Source: Bacteroidales bacterium
Lineage (GTDB): Bacteria; Bacteroidota; Bacteroidia; Bacteroidales; UBA10428
Assembly (NCBI GenBank): GCA_016928305.1
Contig: JAFGKY010000124.1
Coordinates: 1-60,610, forward strand
Length of the DNA: 60,610 nt
Reading direction: 5' to 3'
Below, in pieces: positions 43,210 to 53,320 of this stretch (positions are counted from its first letter, which is position 1; every line of letters begins with the position of its first letter). The notes under the pieces were generated by a model. It was not told the DNA's origin, made no database searches, and saw only the letters and a program-made list of their open reading frames with translations. Position numbers and translations under genes: made by a program.

Positions 43210-44658
43210 TCATCCCACACTCCCCTCCAAGGTAATCTGCAGCAGTTTTTGTGCTTCCACAGCAAATTCCATGGGAAGCTTGTTCAATACTTCCCGTGCA
43301 TACCCGTTTACGATCAGTCCCACAGCCGCTTCGGTATCCAGGCCCCGTTGTTTGCAATAAAAAATCTGATCTTCACTGATCTTTGATGTGGTGGCTTCAT
43401 GTTCAATAATTGCCGAGTCATTTTCGACCTCAATATAGGGAAATGTATGGGCGCCGCATTTGTTACCCAGCAACAGCGAGTCACACTGTGTAAAATTACG
43501 TACCCCGCCTGCATTTTTTATCACTTTAACCAATCCCCGGTAGCTGTTCTGACTGTGTCCTGCAGAAATTCCTTTTGAAATTATAGTGCTTGTTGAATTC
43601 TTACCAATATGGATCATCTTGGTACCTGTATCGGCTTGCTGAAAATTATTGGTAACAGCAACTGAATAGAATTCTCCTGTGGAGTTATTCCCTTTTAAGA
43701 TGCAACTTGGGTATTTCCAGGTGATGGCAGAACCGGTTTCCACCTGTGTCCAGGATATTTTTGCGTTGTCACCCTTGCAAATACCTCTTTTTGTGACAAA
43801 GTTATAAATGCCCCCGTTGCCGTTCTTATCTCCCGGATACCAGTTCTGTACTGTTGAATATTTCACTTCTGCATTTTCAAGAACAATTATTTCCACCACA
43901 GCTGCATGAAGTTGGTGCTCATCACGTTTAGGCGCTGTACAACCTTCAAGATAACTCACATAGCTATCATCTTCGGCAACAATCAGAGTCCTCTCAAACT
44001 GGCCCGTATTGGCAGCATTGATCCTGAAATAAGTGGAAAGCTCCATAGGACAACGAACACCTTTGGGAATATAACAGAACGAACCGTCACTGAACACTGC
44101 TGAATTAAGTGATGCGAAATAGTTGTCGGTATAAGGTACAACCGTTCCCAGGTATTTCTTAATCAGATCGGGATGCTCACGGATAGCCTCACTCATGGAA
44201 CAAAAAATAATACCCAGATCCGCCAGGGTTTCTTTGAAGGTGGTTTTAACGGAGATACTGTCCATGACAACATCTACTGCCACACCTGCTAAACTTTTCT
44301 GTTCTTCAAGCGATATGCCAAGTTTTTCAAACGTACGCAAAAGTTCAGGATCCACTTCATCGAGACTGGCCGGACCAACTTTTTGTATCGGTGCTGCATA
44401 ATAGCTTATATCCTGATAATTGATTGCAGGTATTACAAGGTTAGCCCATTGTGGCATTTTCATGGTTGTCCAGTGCCGGTATGCCTTAAGTCTGAAATCC
44501 AGCAGGAATTCAGGTTCATGCTTTTTTACCGAAATCAGACGGACAACATCCTCATTCAATCCGATGGGAATGATCTCCGTTTCAATATCGGTTACAAAAC
44601 CATATTTATATTCGGTGCCTGTAACTTCGTGCAATATGTGGTTCTGCGATTTCTCCAT
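43210..44658 (-). CDS. sufB: Fe-S cluster assembly scaffold SufB
   Basis: This 482-residue protein is the main SufBCD scaffold. It shows [71 protein letters not shown], and a C-terminal [18 protein letters not shown]. The ATG at 44658 gives the standard start, and the longer frame adds only a short unrelated leader. It is the first gene of the suf block. The promoter region upstream holds a TATCTTTG element and a perfect palindrome. Confidence 0.96.
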   Translation of the reverse strand: MEKSQNHILHEVTGTEYKYGFVTDIETEIIPIGLNEDVVRLISVKKHEPEFLLDFRLKAYRHWTTMKMPQWANLVIPAINYQDISYYAAPIQKVGPASLDEVDPELLRTFEKLGISLEEQKSLAGVAVDVVMDSISVKTTFKETLADLGIIFCSMSEAIREHPDLIKKYLGTVVPYTDNYFASLNSAVFSDGSFCYIPKGVRCPMELSTYFRINAANTGQFERTLIVAEDDSYVSYLEGCTAPKRDEHQLHAAVVEIIVLENAEVKYSTVQNWYPGDKNGNGGIYNFVTKRGICKGDNAKISWTQVETGSAITWKYPSCILKGNNSTGEFYSVAVTNNFQQADTGTKMIHIGKNSTSTIISKGISAGHSQNSYRGLVKVIKNAGGVRNFTQCDSLLLGNKCGAHTFPYIEVENDSAIIEHEATTSKISEDQIFYCKQRGLDTEAAVGLIVNGYAREVLNKLPMEFAVEAQKLLQITLEGSVG

Positions 44659-44714
44659 GAATCGATAACATCTATTTTCAAAGCTGACTAAATTCAGCAA
44701 ATACAGCCTATGAT

Positions 44715-44733
44715 ATTTAGAATGATTCTAAAT
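44715..44733. promoter_or_regulatory. Fur/PerR-like operator in front of sufB
   Basis: ATTTAGAATGATTCTAAAT is a perfect 9-1-9 palindrome. It starts five bases downstream of a minus-strand -7 element, so it should cover the sufB transcription start. The form resembles Fur-family boxes (7-1-7 cores such as TTATAATnATTATAA for PerR). It could also act on the divergent thiL gene. Confidence 0.7.
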
Positions 44734-44738
44734 AAGGA

Positions 44739-44746
44739 CAAAGATA
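44739..44746 (-). promoter_or_regulatory. Candidate -7 element for the suf block
   Basis: On the minus strand this reads TATCTTTG, a full match to TAnnTTTG, 81 bases before the sufB ATG. No clear -33 was seen. Confidence 0.5.
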
Positions 44747-44808
44747 CTAAATGAAACTGAATTTATGTTGATCTTTGTCAGGTTATATCCGCTCAATACA
44801 ACAATGTC

Positions 44809-45873
44809 ATGCCGCAGGTTGTTCAACCAGATGATGAAATTTCATCGTTGGGTGAATTCGGACTGATCCATCACCTGACAAAAGAGGTAAAAATACGAAA
44901 TGCAAGCACTACGACCGGGATTGGCGATGATGCCGCCGTACTCGATTATGGGAATAAGAGAATTGTGGTAACAACCGACATGCTGGCAGAAGGCATACAT
45001 TTTAATCTTGAATATACACCACTGAAACACCTTGGCTATAAAGCAGCCGTGATTAATTTTTCTGATGTATATGCCATGAATGCCATTCCAAGACAATTGC
45101 TGATCTCCATAGCCCTTTCTGTCAAGTTTAAAATCAGCATGATTGAATCGTTGTATGAAGGATTGTTGCTTGCCTGTAAAAAATACGGAGTTGATTTGGT
45201 AGGCGGTGATACTTCTTCCTCAGTAACCGGAATGACAATATCGGTAACCGTTCTGGGCGAAACAGAATCTGGAAAAACCGTATACCGTAAAGGTGCCTGC
45301 CCGAACGATCTTATCTGTGTATCCGGTGATCTGGGCGCAGCGTATATGGGTTTACAGGTGTTGGAACGCGAACGTAAGGTTTTTCATGACCACCCGGAAC
45401 TTCAGCCGGATTTGTCGGACTACCATTATATCCTCGAACGGCAGTTAAAACCCGAAGCCCGATCGGACATCATCCGTATTTTTGATGAGGCCGGTATACA
45501 GCCAACTTCCATGATTGACATTTCTGATGGATTGTCCTCAGAGATGTTGCATATTTGTAAGGAATCCCATACTGGATGCAAGCTGTTTGCCGATAAAATA
45601 CCCATTCATCGGGCGACAGTCGCAGCCGCTGAGGAGTTTAAAATTGAACCGCTCATTGCTGCTTTAAATGGGGGGGAAGATTATGAATTGCTGTTCACAA
45701 TACCACTGCATGATTTCGAAAAAATCGTCAACAAAACAGGAATATCAATCATTGGTCATATAACCAAAACCGGAGAGAAAGCTCTGCTGATCACACCAAA
45801 TGGCAACGCTATAGAGCTGACCGCACAGGGATGGAATGCGACACACGGTAAATCGTATCGGAGGAGTGGTTGA
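44809..45873 (+). CDS. thiL: Thiamine-monophosphate kinase
   Basis: This 354-residue enzyme phosphorylates thiamine monophosphate to the active diphosphate. It has GEFGLIHHLTKEV at the start, GIGDDAAVLDYG, TTDMLAEGIHFNLEYTP, VGGDTSSSVTGMTISVT and DISDGLSSEMLHICKES, all typical ThiL/PurM-fold motifs, and the terminal GGEDYELLFT. It is divergent from sufB across a 150-base region holding the palindrome. No TPP riboswitch-like structure was seen upstream. Confidence 0.95.
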   Translation: MPQVVQPDDEISSLGEFGLIHHLTKEVKIRNASTTTGIGDDAAVLDYGNKRIVVTTDMLAEGIHFNLEYTPLKHLGYKAAVINFSDVYAMNAIPRQLLISIALSVKFKISMIESLYEGLLLACKKYGVDLVGGDTSSSVTGMTISVTVLGETESGKTVYRKGACPNDLICVSGDLGAAYMGLQVLERERKVFHDHPELQPDLSDYHYILERQLKPEARSDIIRIFDEAGIQPTSMIDISDGLSSEMLHICKESHTGCKLFADKIPIHRATVAAAEEFKIEPLIAALNGGEDYELLFTIPLHDFEKIVNKTGISIIGHITKTGEKALLITPNGNAIELTAQGWNATHGKSYRRSG

Positions 45874-46010
45874 AAAACTTAGCTATATATTCTATTGGGA
45901 ACAGATTCTCTTATTCAACGGTCTCTGGAAGGTGATGTTGTCATCCAACTTCAGGTTTGATGGTCATCCTCTTTTGAAACATACTTCATATTTTAAAACA
46001 GAATAATCTA

Positions 46011-46018
46011 TATATTTG
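46011..46018 (+). promoter_or_regulatory. Candidate -7 element for the SGNH hydrolase gene
   Basis: TATATTTG matches TAnnTTTG and lies 22 bases before the ATG at 46041. No -33 element at the usual spacing was found. Confidence 0.4.
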
Positions 46019-46040
46019 TTAATCTTCACAAAAATACAAG

Positions 46041-47522
46041 ATGAAAAAATTCTATTGCTTTGCAACCGTTATTTATTTTGTTTCCTTCATTTTTACGGGT
46101 ATTTCACAGGATTATCATGTCCGTATCGGATTTATCGGAAACAGTATCACCATTGGTTCCGGCTTAACCAATCCCGCAACGGAATGTTATCCGGCCCAAC
46201 TGAATGAATTGCTCAAAGTAGTATATGGTGACACGTGCATAGTAGGCAATTTTGCTGTTTCAGGCAGAACCATGCTCAAATATGGAGATTACCCCATCTG
46301 GAATGAACCTCAATTCAGGAACTGCTGGAATTTTGCTCCTGAAATTCTTTTCATTCTTTTGGGGACAAACGACACCAAACCTTATAATTGGGATCTTTAT
46401 GGTAACCAGTTTTATGACGATTATGCATCCATGATTGACACATTCAAAGTAAGAAATCCATCAACAAAATTTATTGTCTGTTATCCTCCTCCCGCCTATG
46501 AGGTTGTTTGGGATATTCGTGATTCTATTATCGTAAACGGAATTATACCAGCTGTTGACTCAATAGTGGAATATTCCGGTGCAACATTAATTGATTTTTA
46601 TCATTCGCTGATGGACAGCATATCGCTTTTCCCTGATTTCATACATCCGGGTGTAAAGGGAGCCGGAGTTATGGCCCGAATCATCATGGACACGCTGATC
46701 GCAACCAATATTATACATAAGGTTGACACTGGACTTACATTTGTCAGCAGTCTTAAGACTGATAAAAAACCTATGGCGACTGGAGATTCTGCCACATTAA
46801 GCTGGACGACTGTCAATGCCGATTCGGTTTTCCTTAACGGACAATCTGTACCGGTTAACGGAAGTTATAAGGTATCTCCATCTGAAACAATGATATACAC
46901 ACTGTTGGCTAAAGGCAAAAAAAGCGTTGATTCAATGAAGCTGGAACAGGAAGTATATGAGCCGTATATCGCACGTTTAACCATTTCGCCCCGGAGTACC
47001 ACTATAGATGAAGGTGATACAGTCATTCTGAAAGTAAACCTTATCGATCAGGAAAATAAGATCATTTATGATGATGATATCGATATAGACTGGTCTGTTA
47101 TTGAAGGAACAGGGATACTGATTAACGAAGAAGGAAATTCAATATCTTTCATAGCCGGAAGTGCAGGCAGGGCTGTAGTTTTGGCTATGGTGGATACATT
47201 ATCGGTAAAATCCACCATAACCATAAAATCCCAGACGGGGATGGGTCGTGTTTCCCATAATCCGGTACCAACCCTATTCCCTAATCCCGTAAAGGACGGC
47301 GTCAACATTCAACTTGAATCCTCGGGCCCGTCTTACGTACAAATGCAGATTTTTGATCTGAATGGAACGTTGGTGCAGGAAGAACACCATTGGATTGCAG
47401 CCACGGGTATGCAATCCATAGCAATTGATACAAAAAAAATGAATCCAGGAACCTATGTTTACAAGATAGGGTATGCCGGTGAATTTTATACCGGTAAAAT
47501 TACCATACAGCAACTGTTTTAA
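46041..47522 (+). CDS. Secreted SGNH/GDSL hydrolase with T9SS type A sorting domain
   Basis: This 493-residue protein has a signal peptide (residues 1-22). An SGNH hydrolase domain follows, with block I GFIGNSITIGSG (catalytic serine), block III LLGTNDTKP, and block V PDFIHPG supplying the Asp-His pair. Two beta-rich modules follow (about residues 230-300 and 310-390). A type A sorting domain ends the protein (LFPNPVKDGVNIQLESS, IFDLNGTLVQEE, KMNPGTYVYKIGYAG). SGNH enzymes of this layout are often carbohydrate esterases, but the substrate cannot be read from the sequence. It stands alone. Confidence 0.88.
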   Translation: MKKFYCFATVIYFVSFIFTGISQDYHVRIGFIGNSITIGSGLTNPATECYPAQLNELLKVVYGDTCIVGNFAVSGRTMLKYGDYPIWNEPQFRNCWNFAPEILFILLGTNDTKPYNWDLYGNQFYDDYASMIDTFKVRNPSTKFIVCYPPPAYEVVWDIRDSIIVNGIIPAVDSIVEYSGATLIDFYHSLMDSISLFPDFIHPGVKGAGVMARIIMDTLIATNIIHKVDTGLTFVSSLKTDKKPMATGDSATLSWTTVNADSVFLNGQSVPVNGSYKVSPSETMIYTLLAKGKKSVDSMKLEQEVYEPYIARLTISPRSTTIDEGDTVILKVNLIDQENKIIYDDDIDIDWSVIEGTGILINEEGNSISFIAGSAGRAVVLAMVDTLSVKSTITIKSQTGMGRVSHNPVPTLFPNPVKDGVNIQLESSGPSYVQMQIFDLNGTLVQEEHHWIAATGMQSIAIDTKKMNPGTYVYKIGYAGEFYTGKITIQQLF

Positions 47523-47752
47523 ATATTATTGTCAGACAGGGAAGGGCTGTAATGCTTGTTGATCTTTTGGATATGCTCTGCTGAAATAGTTTCGGTGTTA
47601 AGCTGAAGTTTTTCCTTCAATGATATACTGACTTATAGAAATTGATCATTACGTTTGAGAGCTCTACTTATGGCTAACAACCAAAAGCCAGTTACTCTTT
47701 TAATACCGGCATCTTTTTTTTTATCCAGTGCTTCCTGCTGATGCAAAAGTAC

Positions 47753-47760
47753 TATCTTTG
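47753..47760 (+). promoter_or_regulatory. Candidate -7 element for the deaminase gene
   Basis: TATCTTTG matches TAnnTTTG and lies 43 bases before the ATG at 47804. The -33 element is unclear. Confidence 0.4.
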
Positions 47761-47803
47761 CCACTGATATTGGCATTTTATAACCCCAGCGGAAAAAAGA
47801 AGT

Positions 47804-48256
47804 ATGAAAAAATATGATCCTCTTCATCCTTATGGCGAGAAACAGGAACAATTTGACCGGCGTTATCTGGAAATGGCCCTTATATGGGCTCGTAACTCCT
47901 ATTGCAAGCGCCGGCAGGTTGGATCTCTCATTGTAAAGGAAAAAATGATCATTTCCGATGGTTACAACGGAACCCCTTCGGGTTTTGAAAACGTATGCGA
48001 AGATAAAAACAACAAAACCAAGCCGTATGTCCTGCACGCAGAGGCTAATGCCATTACGAAAGTAGCCAAGTCAAACAACAGCAGTGATGGAGCAACCCTG
48101 TATATCACTTCGGGCCCCTGTATGGAATGTGCCAAACTCATCATTCAGTCAGGGATCAGGCGTGTTGTTTATTGCGACAATTATCGTCTTGCAGATGGCG
48201 TTAATCTGTTAAAAAAAGCCAACATTGAGGTAGTATTCATCGAACTTGAAAAATAA
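47804..48256 (+). CDS. dCMP/cytidine deaminase family protein
   Basis: This 150-residue zinc enzyme has the catalytic HAEANAI (His ligand and catalytic Glu) and PCMECAKLII (two Cys ligands). The N-terminal DRRYLEMALIWARNSYCKRRQVGSL matches the deoxycytidylate deaminase group (ComEB-like). It probably makes dUMP from dCMP for thymidylate synthesis. The S41 protease gene starts one base after its stop. Confidence 0.9.
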   Translation: MKKYDPLHPYGEKQEQFDRRYLEMALIWARNSYCKRRQVGSLIVKEKMIISDGYNGTPSGFENVCEDKNNKTKPYVLHAEANAITKVAKSNNSSDGATLYITSGPCMECAKLIIQSGIRRVVYCDNYRLADGVNLLKKANIEVVFIELEK

Positions 48257-48257
48257 C

Positions 48258-49856
48258 ATGGATTATAATAATAAAGGCGTTAAAGTCTATTTACCCCTTG
48301 TAATTGCCATAACCATTGTTGCCGGTATTCTTATCGGACGGTTTTATAATGGCCTTCAGGCAGAAAACCGGTTTATTATAATCCCCAAAGCCAACAAGCT
48401 TGAAAATGTGCTCAACTACATTGAAGATGAATATGTGGATGATGTATCTAAAGACCAGATTGTTGAAAGTACCATACCAAAAATACTTGAAGAGCTTGAC
48501 CCTCATTCTCAATATATCCCGGCCAAAGATCTGCAGGTGGTAAACGAATCCCTGGAAGGCAATTTTAGTGGAATAGGTATACAATTCAATATGCTTGATG
48601 ATACCCTGGTAGTTATTCAGGTAATAGCCAATGGTCCGTCCGAGAAGGTAGGTATTCTCCCCGGTGATCGTATTATCAGGGTAGACGGGGAAATGGTCGC
48701 CGGGCAAAAAATGCCCAGTGATTCTATCGTTTCCAGGTTGCGTGGGCCAAAAGGTACAGAAGTCACCGTGGGAATATTAAGACGCTGCGTCAACGATTTA
48801 TTGGTTTTCGATATTATTCGGGACAACATCCCTCTTTATAGTGTAGACATTGGATATATCATCAAAAAGGACATTGGGTATATTCATCTCAATAAGTTTT
48901 CACGTCCCACCATCGAGGAATTTGTCGCCACCATGAATGACCTGCGATCCAAAGGCATGAAAAAGCTTATCCTTGACCTGCGTGAAAACGGGGGAGGTTA
49001 TATGGATGCAGCAGTTTATATGGCCGACCAGTTTCTGGCAGGCGAAGAACTTATCGTTTATACACAGGGAAAGGCAAGAAATCGTGAGGAATTTCGTTCG
49101 ACAAAAGGCGGACTGGCAACGGATATAGAGCTGGTAATTTTAATTGACGAGGGTTCTGCTTCGGCCAGTGAGATTCTGGCAGGTGCTATACAGGATAACG
49201 ACAGGGGTACTATCGTTGGACGAAGATCATTTGGTAAAGGGCTGGTGCAGGAACAAAAAACCTTTTCTGACGGGTCCGCCCTGCGGCTTACCATTGCCCG
49301 GTATTACACACCCACGGGAAGAAGTATTCAGAAACCCTATTCCTTTGGCCTTGATGATTACTATAATGATTTGAATACAAGGTATTTGAATGGAGAAATG
49401 GAATCACGCGACAGCATCAAATTTGCGGATTCACTCAAATACACCACACCGAAAGGTAAAATTGTTTACGGAGGAGGAGGGATTATGCCAGATGTCTTTG
49501 TGCCTATTGATACAACCGGTATTTCTGACTACTACATTGAAATTCGAAATAAAGGTTTGTTGTATAAATTTGCTCTTGATTATTCCGATGCTAAACGTAC
49601 CGAACTTTCGTGCCTTGAAACCCCGCAGGAATTTATTAAGCACCTGAATCAGGTTAACATTTTACAAAAGTTTACCGCATTTGCTGCCAAAAACGGAGTT
49701 AAAAAAAATCCAAATGCTATTAAAGTTTCTGAAAAATTAATAACCACTCAACTCATCGCTTATATTGCCCGTAATTTCCTCGATAACAACGGATTCTATC
49801 CCATCATTCAGGACATTGACAATACATTATTAAAAGCAGTTGATATCCTGGATTAA
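48258..49856 (+). CDS. Membrane-anchored S41 (C-terminal processing) peptidase
   Basis: This 532-residue protein has an uncleaved N-terminal membrane anchor (YLPLVIAITIVAGILIG). A helical region and a PDZ domain (FSGIGIQFNMLDDTLVVIQ, KVGILPGDRIIRVDGE) follow, then the S41 protease core. The catalytic Ser-Lys dyad is in EGSASASEILAGAI and RRSFGKGLVQEQ. The C-terminal 130 residues are a further helical domain. CtpA-like enzymes trim exported proteins in the periplasm. The ATG at 48258 is preferred over a TTG that overlaps the deaminase gene. Confidence 0.92.
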   Translation: MDYNNKGVKVYLPLVIAITIVAGILIGRFYNGLQAENRFIIIPKANKLENVLNYIEDEYVDDVSKDQIVESTIPKILEELDPHSQYIPAKDLQVVNESLEGNFSGIGIQFNMLDDTLVVIQVIANGPSEKVGILPGDRIIRVDGEMVAGQKMPSDSIVSRLRGPKGTEVTVGILRRCVNDLLVFDIIRDNIPLYSVDIGYIIKKDIGYIHLNKFSRPTIEEFVATMNDLRSKGMKKLILDLRENGGGYMDAAVYMADQFLAGEELIVYTQGKARNREEFRSTKGGLATDIELVILIDEGSASASEILAGAIQDNDRGTIVGRRSFGKGLVQEQKTFSDGSALRLTIARYYTPTGRSIQKPYSFGLDDYYNDLNTRYLNGEMESRDSIKFADSLKYTTPKGKIVYGGGGIMPDVFVPIDTTGISDYYIEIRNKGLLYKFALDYSDAKRTELSCLETPQEFIKHLNQVNILQKFTAFAAKNGVKKNPNAIKVSEKLITTQLIAYIARNFLDNNGFYPIIQDIDNTLLKAVDILD

Positions 49857-49896
49857 TCAAAAGGCATAGTGCTTGTAATGTAGCCTGTTGTTCGGG

Positions 49897-50679
49897 TCAA
49901 TCATCCAGCAATCCACGGATAATCCCCCGTTCAGAACTTCTTATAAAAGCTAATATATTATCCCGTTCCTGAGATGCACTAAAGTGAGTTTCTATATAAT
50001 TAACAGCATCGGAATGATTCATCCCTTTCTGATATATGGTTCGATATATCTCGTTCAGCTCCTGCATTTTCTCCTGTGTGAAATTTCTTCTTCTCAATCC
50101 GACAATATTCAATCCAGCATAAGCCAATGGATCTCTGCCAGCGAGTATATAAGGGGGAACGTCTTTACTGACCTTGCTTCCGCCTTGAATGAATGCATGA
50201 GCACCGATGCGAACAAACTGGTGTACCATGCATCCGCCACCGAGTGTAGCCCAATCTTCAACTTCAACCTCTCCTGCCAGCCCCACATAACCCACAAGGA
50301 TACAATGGTTGCCAATAATACAGTCGTGGGCAACATGTACATAGGACATCACGAGGCAGTTTGATCCGATAATGGTTTTTCCTTTCGATTTGGTTCCGCG
50401 ATTTATGGTAACGCATTCTCTTATTGTTGTGTTATCGCCAATCTCAACGGTTGTTATCTCACCTGAAAATTTTAAATCCTGTGGAATGGCTGAAATAACA
50501 GCACCAGGGAAAATCCTGCAATTCTTTCCGATCCTTGCCCCGTCCATGATAGTAACATTTGGACCAATCCAGCTATCATCGCCAATTTTCACATCCGCGA
50601 ATATAGTTGTAAAGGATTCTATCTTAACGTTTTTTCCTATGATTGCATCCGGGTGCACGGAAGTCAAGGAATTAGTCAT
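49897..50679 (-). CDS. lpxA: UDP-N-acetylglucosamine acyltransferase
   Basis: This enzyme of about 260 residues starts lipid A synthesis by adding a hydroxy-acyl chain to UDP-GlcNAc. It is a left-handed beta-helix of hexapeptide repeats, with the catalytic histidine region YVHVAHDCIIGNH and the family GLNIVGLRRRNF near the C-terminal helices. The ATG at 50679 gives the normal length. A TTG at 50703 overlaps the lpxC stop. It is the last gene of the HD-lpxD-lpxC/fabZ-lpxA series. Confidence 0.95.
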   Translation of the reverse strand: MTNSLTSVHPDAIIGKNVKIESFTTIFADVKIGDDSWIGPNVTIMDGARIGKNCRIFPGAVISAIPQDLKFSGEITTVEIGDNTTIRECVTINRGTKSKGKTIIGSNCLVMSYVHVAHDCIIGNHCILVGYVGLAGEVEVEDWATLGGGCMVHQFVRIGAHAFIQGGSKVSKDVPPYILAGRDPLAYAGLNIVGLRRRNFTQEKMQELNEIYRTIYQKGMNHSDAVNYIETHFSASQERDNILAFIRSSERGIIRGLLDD

Positions 50680-50699
50680 AGTATTTGAATTATTGAATT

Positions 50700-52109
50700 T
50701 CAATTCTTCTTCATATTTGGTTTTGGAGCCATTTGAGCCATAAATTCTGCCTCAATTACGACCTGATCACCGACAAATCCCTGACCATAACACAAAGCAA
50801 TACCTCTTCGGATAGGTTCTTTTAATACCATTCTGATATTTAATGTATCTCCCGGGACCACTTTGCGTTTAAACCTCACTGAATCAATGCGCATAAAATA
50901 CAAAACATAATTTTCCGGATCGGGGACAAAACTCAGCAATAAAATTCCTCCAACCTGAGCCAGGGCTTCAATCTGCAGGACACCTGGCATTACCGGCTGA
51001 TCAGGGTAATGACCAACAAAAAACGATTCGTTCATGGTTACGTTTTTCACTCCCGTCACCACCCACTCATCCAGGTAGGTTATTTTATCCACGAGTAAAA
51101 ACGGATGCCGGTGAGGTAACCTGCGCATTATTTCGTTAACATCAAAAAGAGGATCCTTATTGGGATCATAAAAAGGCACCGCCGGTTTGTTTTGCTCGAC
51201 TTTGATAAGTTTTCGCAACATCTTTGCCATTTCGGTATTGGCATAATGCCCCGGTCGTGTGGCAATTATCTTCCCTTTTAAACGTGCTCCCGACAGTGCC
51301 AGGTCACCGATAACATCCAACAGCTTATGGCGGGCCGGTTCGTTATCAAAAAACAGATCTACATTATTGAGAATACCTTCCGGACGGACTTTAATTTTAG
51401 GTTTATTGAAGAGATCCGCCAGATGATCAAGTTCTTCCTGTGTAACAGGCCTGTCAATAATAACAATCGCATTATCATAATCTCCGCCTTTGATGAGATC
51501 GTGCTTTAGCAGATACTCCAGTTCGTGCAGGAAAACAAAGGTCCGGCAGGGCGCAAATTCCTTTTCAAATCTATCCGCCTCGTTATAGGTCGCATATTGA
51601 TAACCTAATACTTTTGAATTGTAATCAATATGTACATCCACAGAAAACACATCATCGGGATAAGCTACCAATTCAATTCCCTTCTTTTCATCCCGGAACA
51701 CCATTTTTTCACGTATTCGGTAATAATATCGTTCAGCATCCTGCTCCGTTATGCCTGTATTTAAAATCGCATCTACGAACATACTTGAACTGCCATCGAG
51801 GATAGGTACCTCCGGGCCATTGAGTTCTATAAGGGCATTATCAATTCCCATTCCCGAAAGGGCTGCCAATAAATGCTCGATGGTTGAAACCGATATTCCT
51901 TTTTCAACAAGTGTTGTACCCCTTTCAGTAGTTTTTACATTGTCAGCAATAGCACGAATTGTCGGCTGTCCTTCCACATCAGTCCGTATGAATTGATATC
52001 CTGTGTTTTCGGATACCGGTTTAATAGCAATCTCAACTTCTGCCCCGGTATGTAATCCCCTGCCCTTTAATTTTATAGGACCCGCAACGGTTCTTTGTTT
52101 ATCCGACAT
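50700..52109 (-). CDS. lpxC/fabZ: Bifunctional LpxC deacetylase / FabZ dehydratase
   Basis: This 469-residue fusion has an N-terminal LpxC, the zinc deacetylase committing UDP-acyl-GlcNAc to lipid A. Its zinc ligands are in STIEHLLAALSGMG and in HKLLDVIGDLAL. The C-terminal part is FabZ, with HRHPFLLVDKI and the catalytic GHYPDQPVMPGVLQIEALAQ. The junction is near residue 310. This fusion is standard in Bacteroidota and supports the assignment of the window. It is followed by lpxA and preceded by lpxD. Confidence 0.97.
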   Translation of the reverse strand: MSDKQRTVAGPIKLKGRGLHTGAEVEIAIKPVSENTGYQFIRTDVEGQPTIRAIADNVKTTERGTTLVEKGISVSTIEHLLAALSGMGIDNALIELNGPEVPILDGSSSMFVDAILNTGITEQDAERYYYRIREKMVFRDEKKGIELVAYPDDVFSVDVHIDYNSKVLGYQYATYNEADRFEKEFAPCRTFVFLHELEYLLKHDLIKGGDYDNAIVIIDRPVTQEELDHLADLFNKPKIKVRPEGILNNVDLFFDNEPARHKLLDVIGDLALSGARLKGKIIATRPGHYANTEMAKMLRKLIKVEQNKPAVPFYDPNKDPLFDVNEIMRRLPHRHPFLLVDKITYLDEWVVTGVKNVTMNESFFVGHYPDQPVMPGVLQIEALAQVGGILLLSFVPDPENYVLYFMRIDSVRFKRKVVPGDTLNIRMVLKEPIRRGIALCYGQGFVGDQVVIEAEFMAQMAPKPNMKKN

Positions 52110-52181
52110 TATGGCATAATTTATTCAATCAAAAATGGCGAAATTTAGGAAAAAAATACATCCGGACAAGGATTTTTGTCT

Positions 52182-53216
52182 TTACTCTTTAGCATGATCC
52201 TTGATATATCTTTCAAATTCACCTATTTTCTTATACATCTCCGGAAGTTTTTTATAAAGTATCATGGCTTTTTTTTGTGTGAGGGCGTCAGTAGCCGGTG
52301 ATCCCAGGCAAACCTGGTTTTCATTAATATTGTGTGAAACTCCTGATTGTGCTCCAATGATAACATTGTCGCCAATTTTGATATGACCTACAATTCCAAC
52401 CTGTGCGGCAATCACACAGTTTTTACCAACTTTAGTCGATCCGGCAATTCCAGCCTGAGAAATGATTACGGTATTATGGCCAATTTCAACATTATGAGCA
52501 ATTTGCACAAGATTGTCAATTTTTGTACCTTTTCCGATAAGGGTCGATCCCATCGTAGCTCTGTCAATACTCACATTAGATCCGATTTCAACATCATCTT
52601 CTATTATGACATTGCCTAATTGAGGGATTTTTTTAAATTCACGGTTTTCAGCATGAACAAACCCAAAACCATCGCTTCCGATAACGGTGCTGGCATGAAT
52701 GATACAATTAGAGCCCAATATACAGTTCTGATATATTTTTACGCCTGAATAAAGTACTGTGTTGCTGTTAATCTTCACTCCGTCGCCAATACACACATGA
52801 GGATAGATCTTTACGTTGTCACCGATCGATACATTTTCACCTATGTAAGCAAAGGCTCCGATATAACAATCTGAACCTACTATGGCTGTGGAATGAATGA
52901 AACTGGGTTGCTCAATTCCCGATTTACGGGGAAGAGAGCGTACATATAGTTCAAGCAGTGAGGCAAATGCTTTATAAGCATCTTCGACTCTGATGATTGT
53001 TGGATTTATATTACCGTTTATTGAAAGGTTTTTATTTATCAATACCACAGAAGCCTTTGTCGAATAAAGATATTTTTCATATTTGGGATTTGCCAGAAAT
53101 GCAAGTGTGCCTGCCCTTCCTTCTTCAATCTTGGATACATCCGATACAACAATATCAGGATTCCCAACCAGTTCTCCCTGTAAAAAGTCAGCAATGGCCT
53201 TAGCTGTATAATTCAT
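52182..53216 (-). CDS. lpxD: UDP-3-O-acylglucosamine N-acyltransferase
   Basis: This 344-residue enzyme adds the second acyl chain in lipid A synthesis. It has the LpxD N-terminal nucleotide-binding domain ([20 protein letters not shown]) and a beta-helix with the catalytic [16 protein letters not shown]-terminal helix ends the protein. It lies upstream of lpxC/fabZ with a 72-base gap. A TAGTTTTG -7-like match at 53309-53316 on the minus strand may be a promoter. Confidence 0.95.
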   Translation of the reverse strand: MNYTAKAIADFLQGELVGNPDIVVSDVSKIEEGRAGTLAFLANPKYEKYLYSTKASVVLINKNLSINGNINPTIIRVEDAYKAFASLLELYVRSLPRKSGIEQPSFIHSTAIVGSDCYIGAFAYIGENVSIGDNVKIYPHVCIGDGVKINSNTVLYSGVKIYQNCILGSNCIIHASTVIGSDGFGFVHAENREFKKIPQLGNVIIEDDVEIGSNVSIDRATMGSTLIGKGTKIDNLVQIAHNVEIGHNTVIISQAGIAGSTKVGKNCVIAAQVGIVGHIKIGDNVIIGAQSGVSHNINENQVCLGSPATDALTQKKAMILYKKLPEMYKKIGEFERYIKDHAKE

Positions 53217-53320
53217 GGTAATTGTCTGGTAATTAAATTAATAAAAGAACCACGGTTGATCGGTAGCCGCATATCCGCAGGTTATATATTCAGGGCTTAC
53301 AAACGACACAAAACTAATAA

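Noticed and set aside
42959..43360. Plus-strand frame of 133 codons with QTFKLSNF-like repeats
   Set aside because: It is only the translation of the 8-base tandem array, whose period of 24 bases keeps a frame open, plus antisense of sufB.
44747..44808. TPP riboswitch upstream of thiL
   Set aside because: The space is about 60 bases and no TPP-box-like sequence was seen. ThiL is not usually controlled this way.
47633..48037. Minus-strand frame of 134 codons before the deaminase
   Set aside because: About half is antisense to the deaminase gene, and the rest has no start signal or domain.
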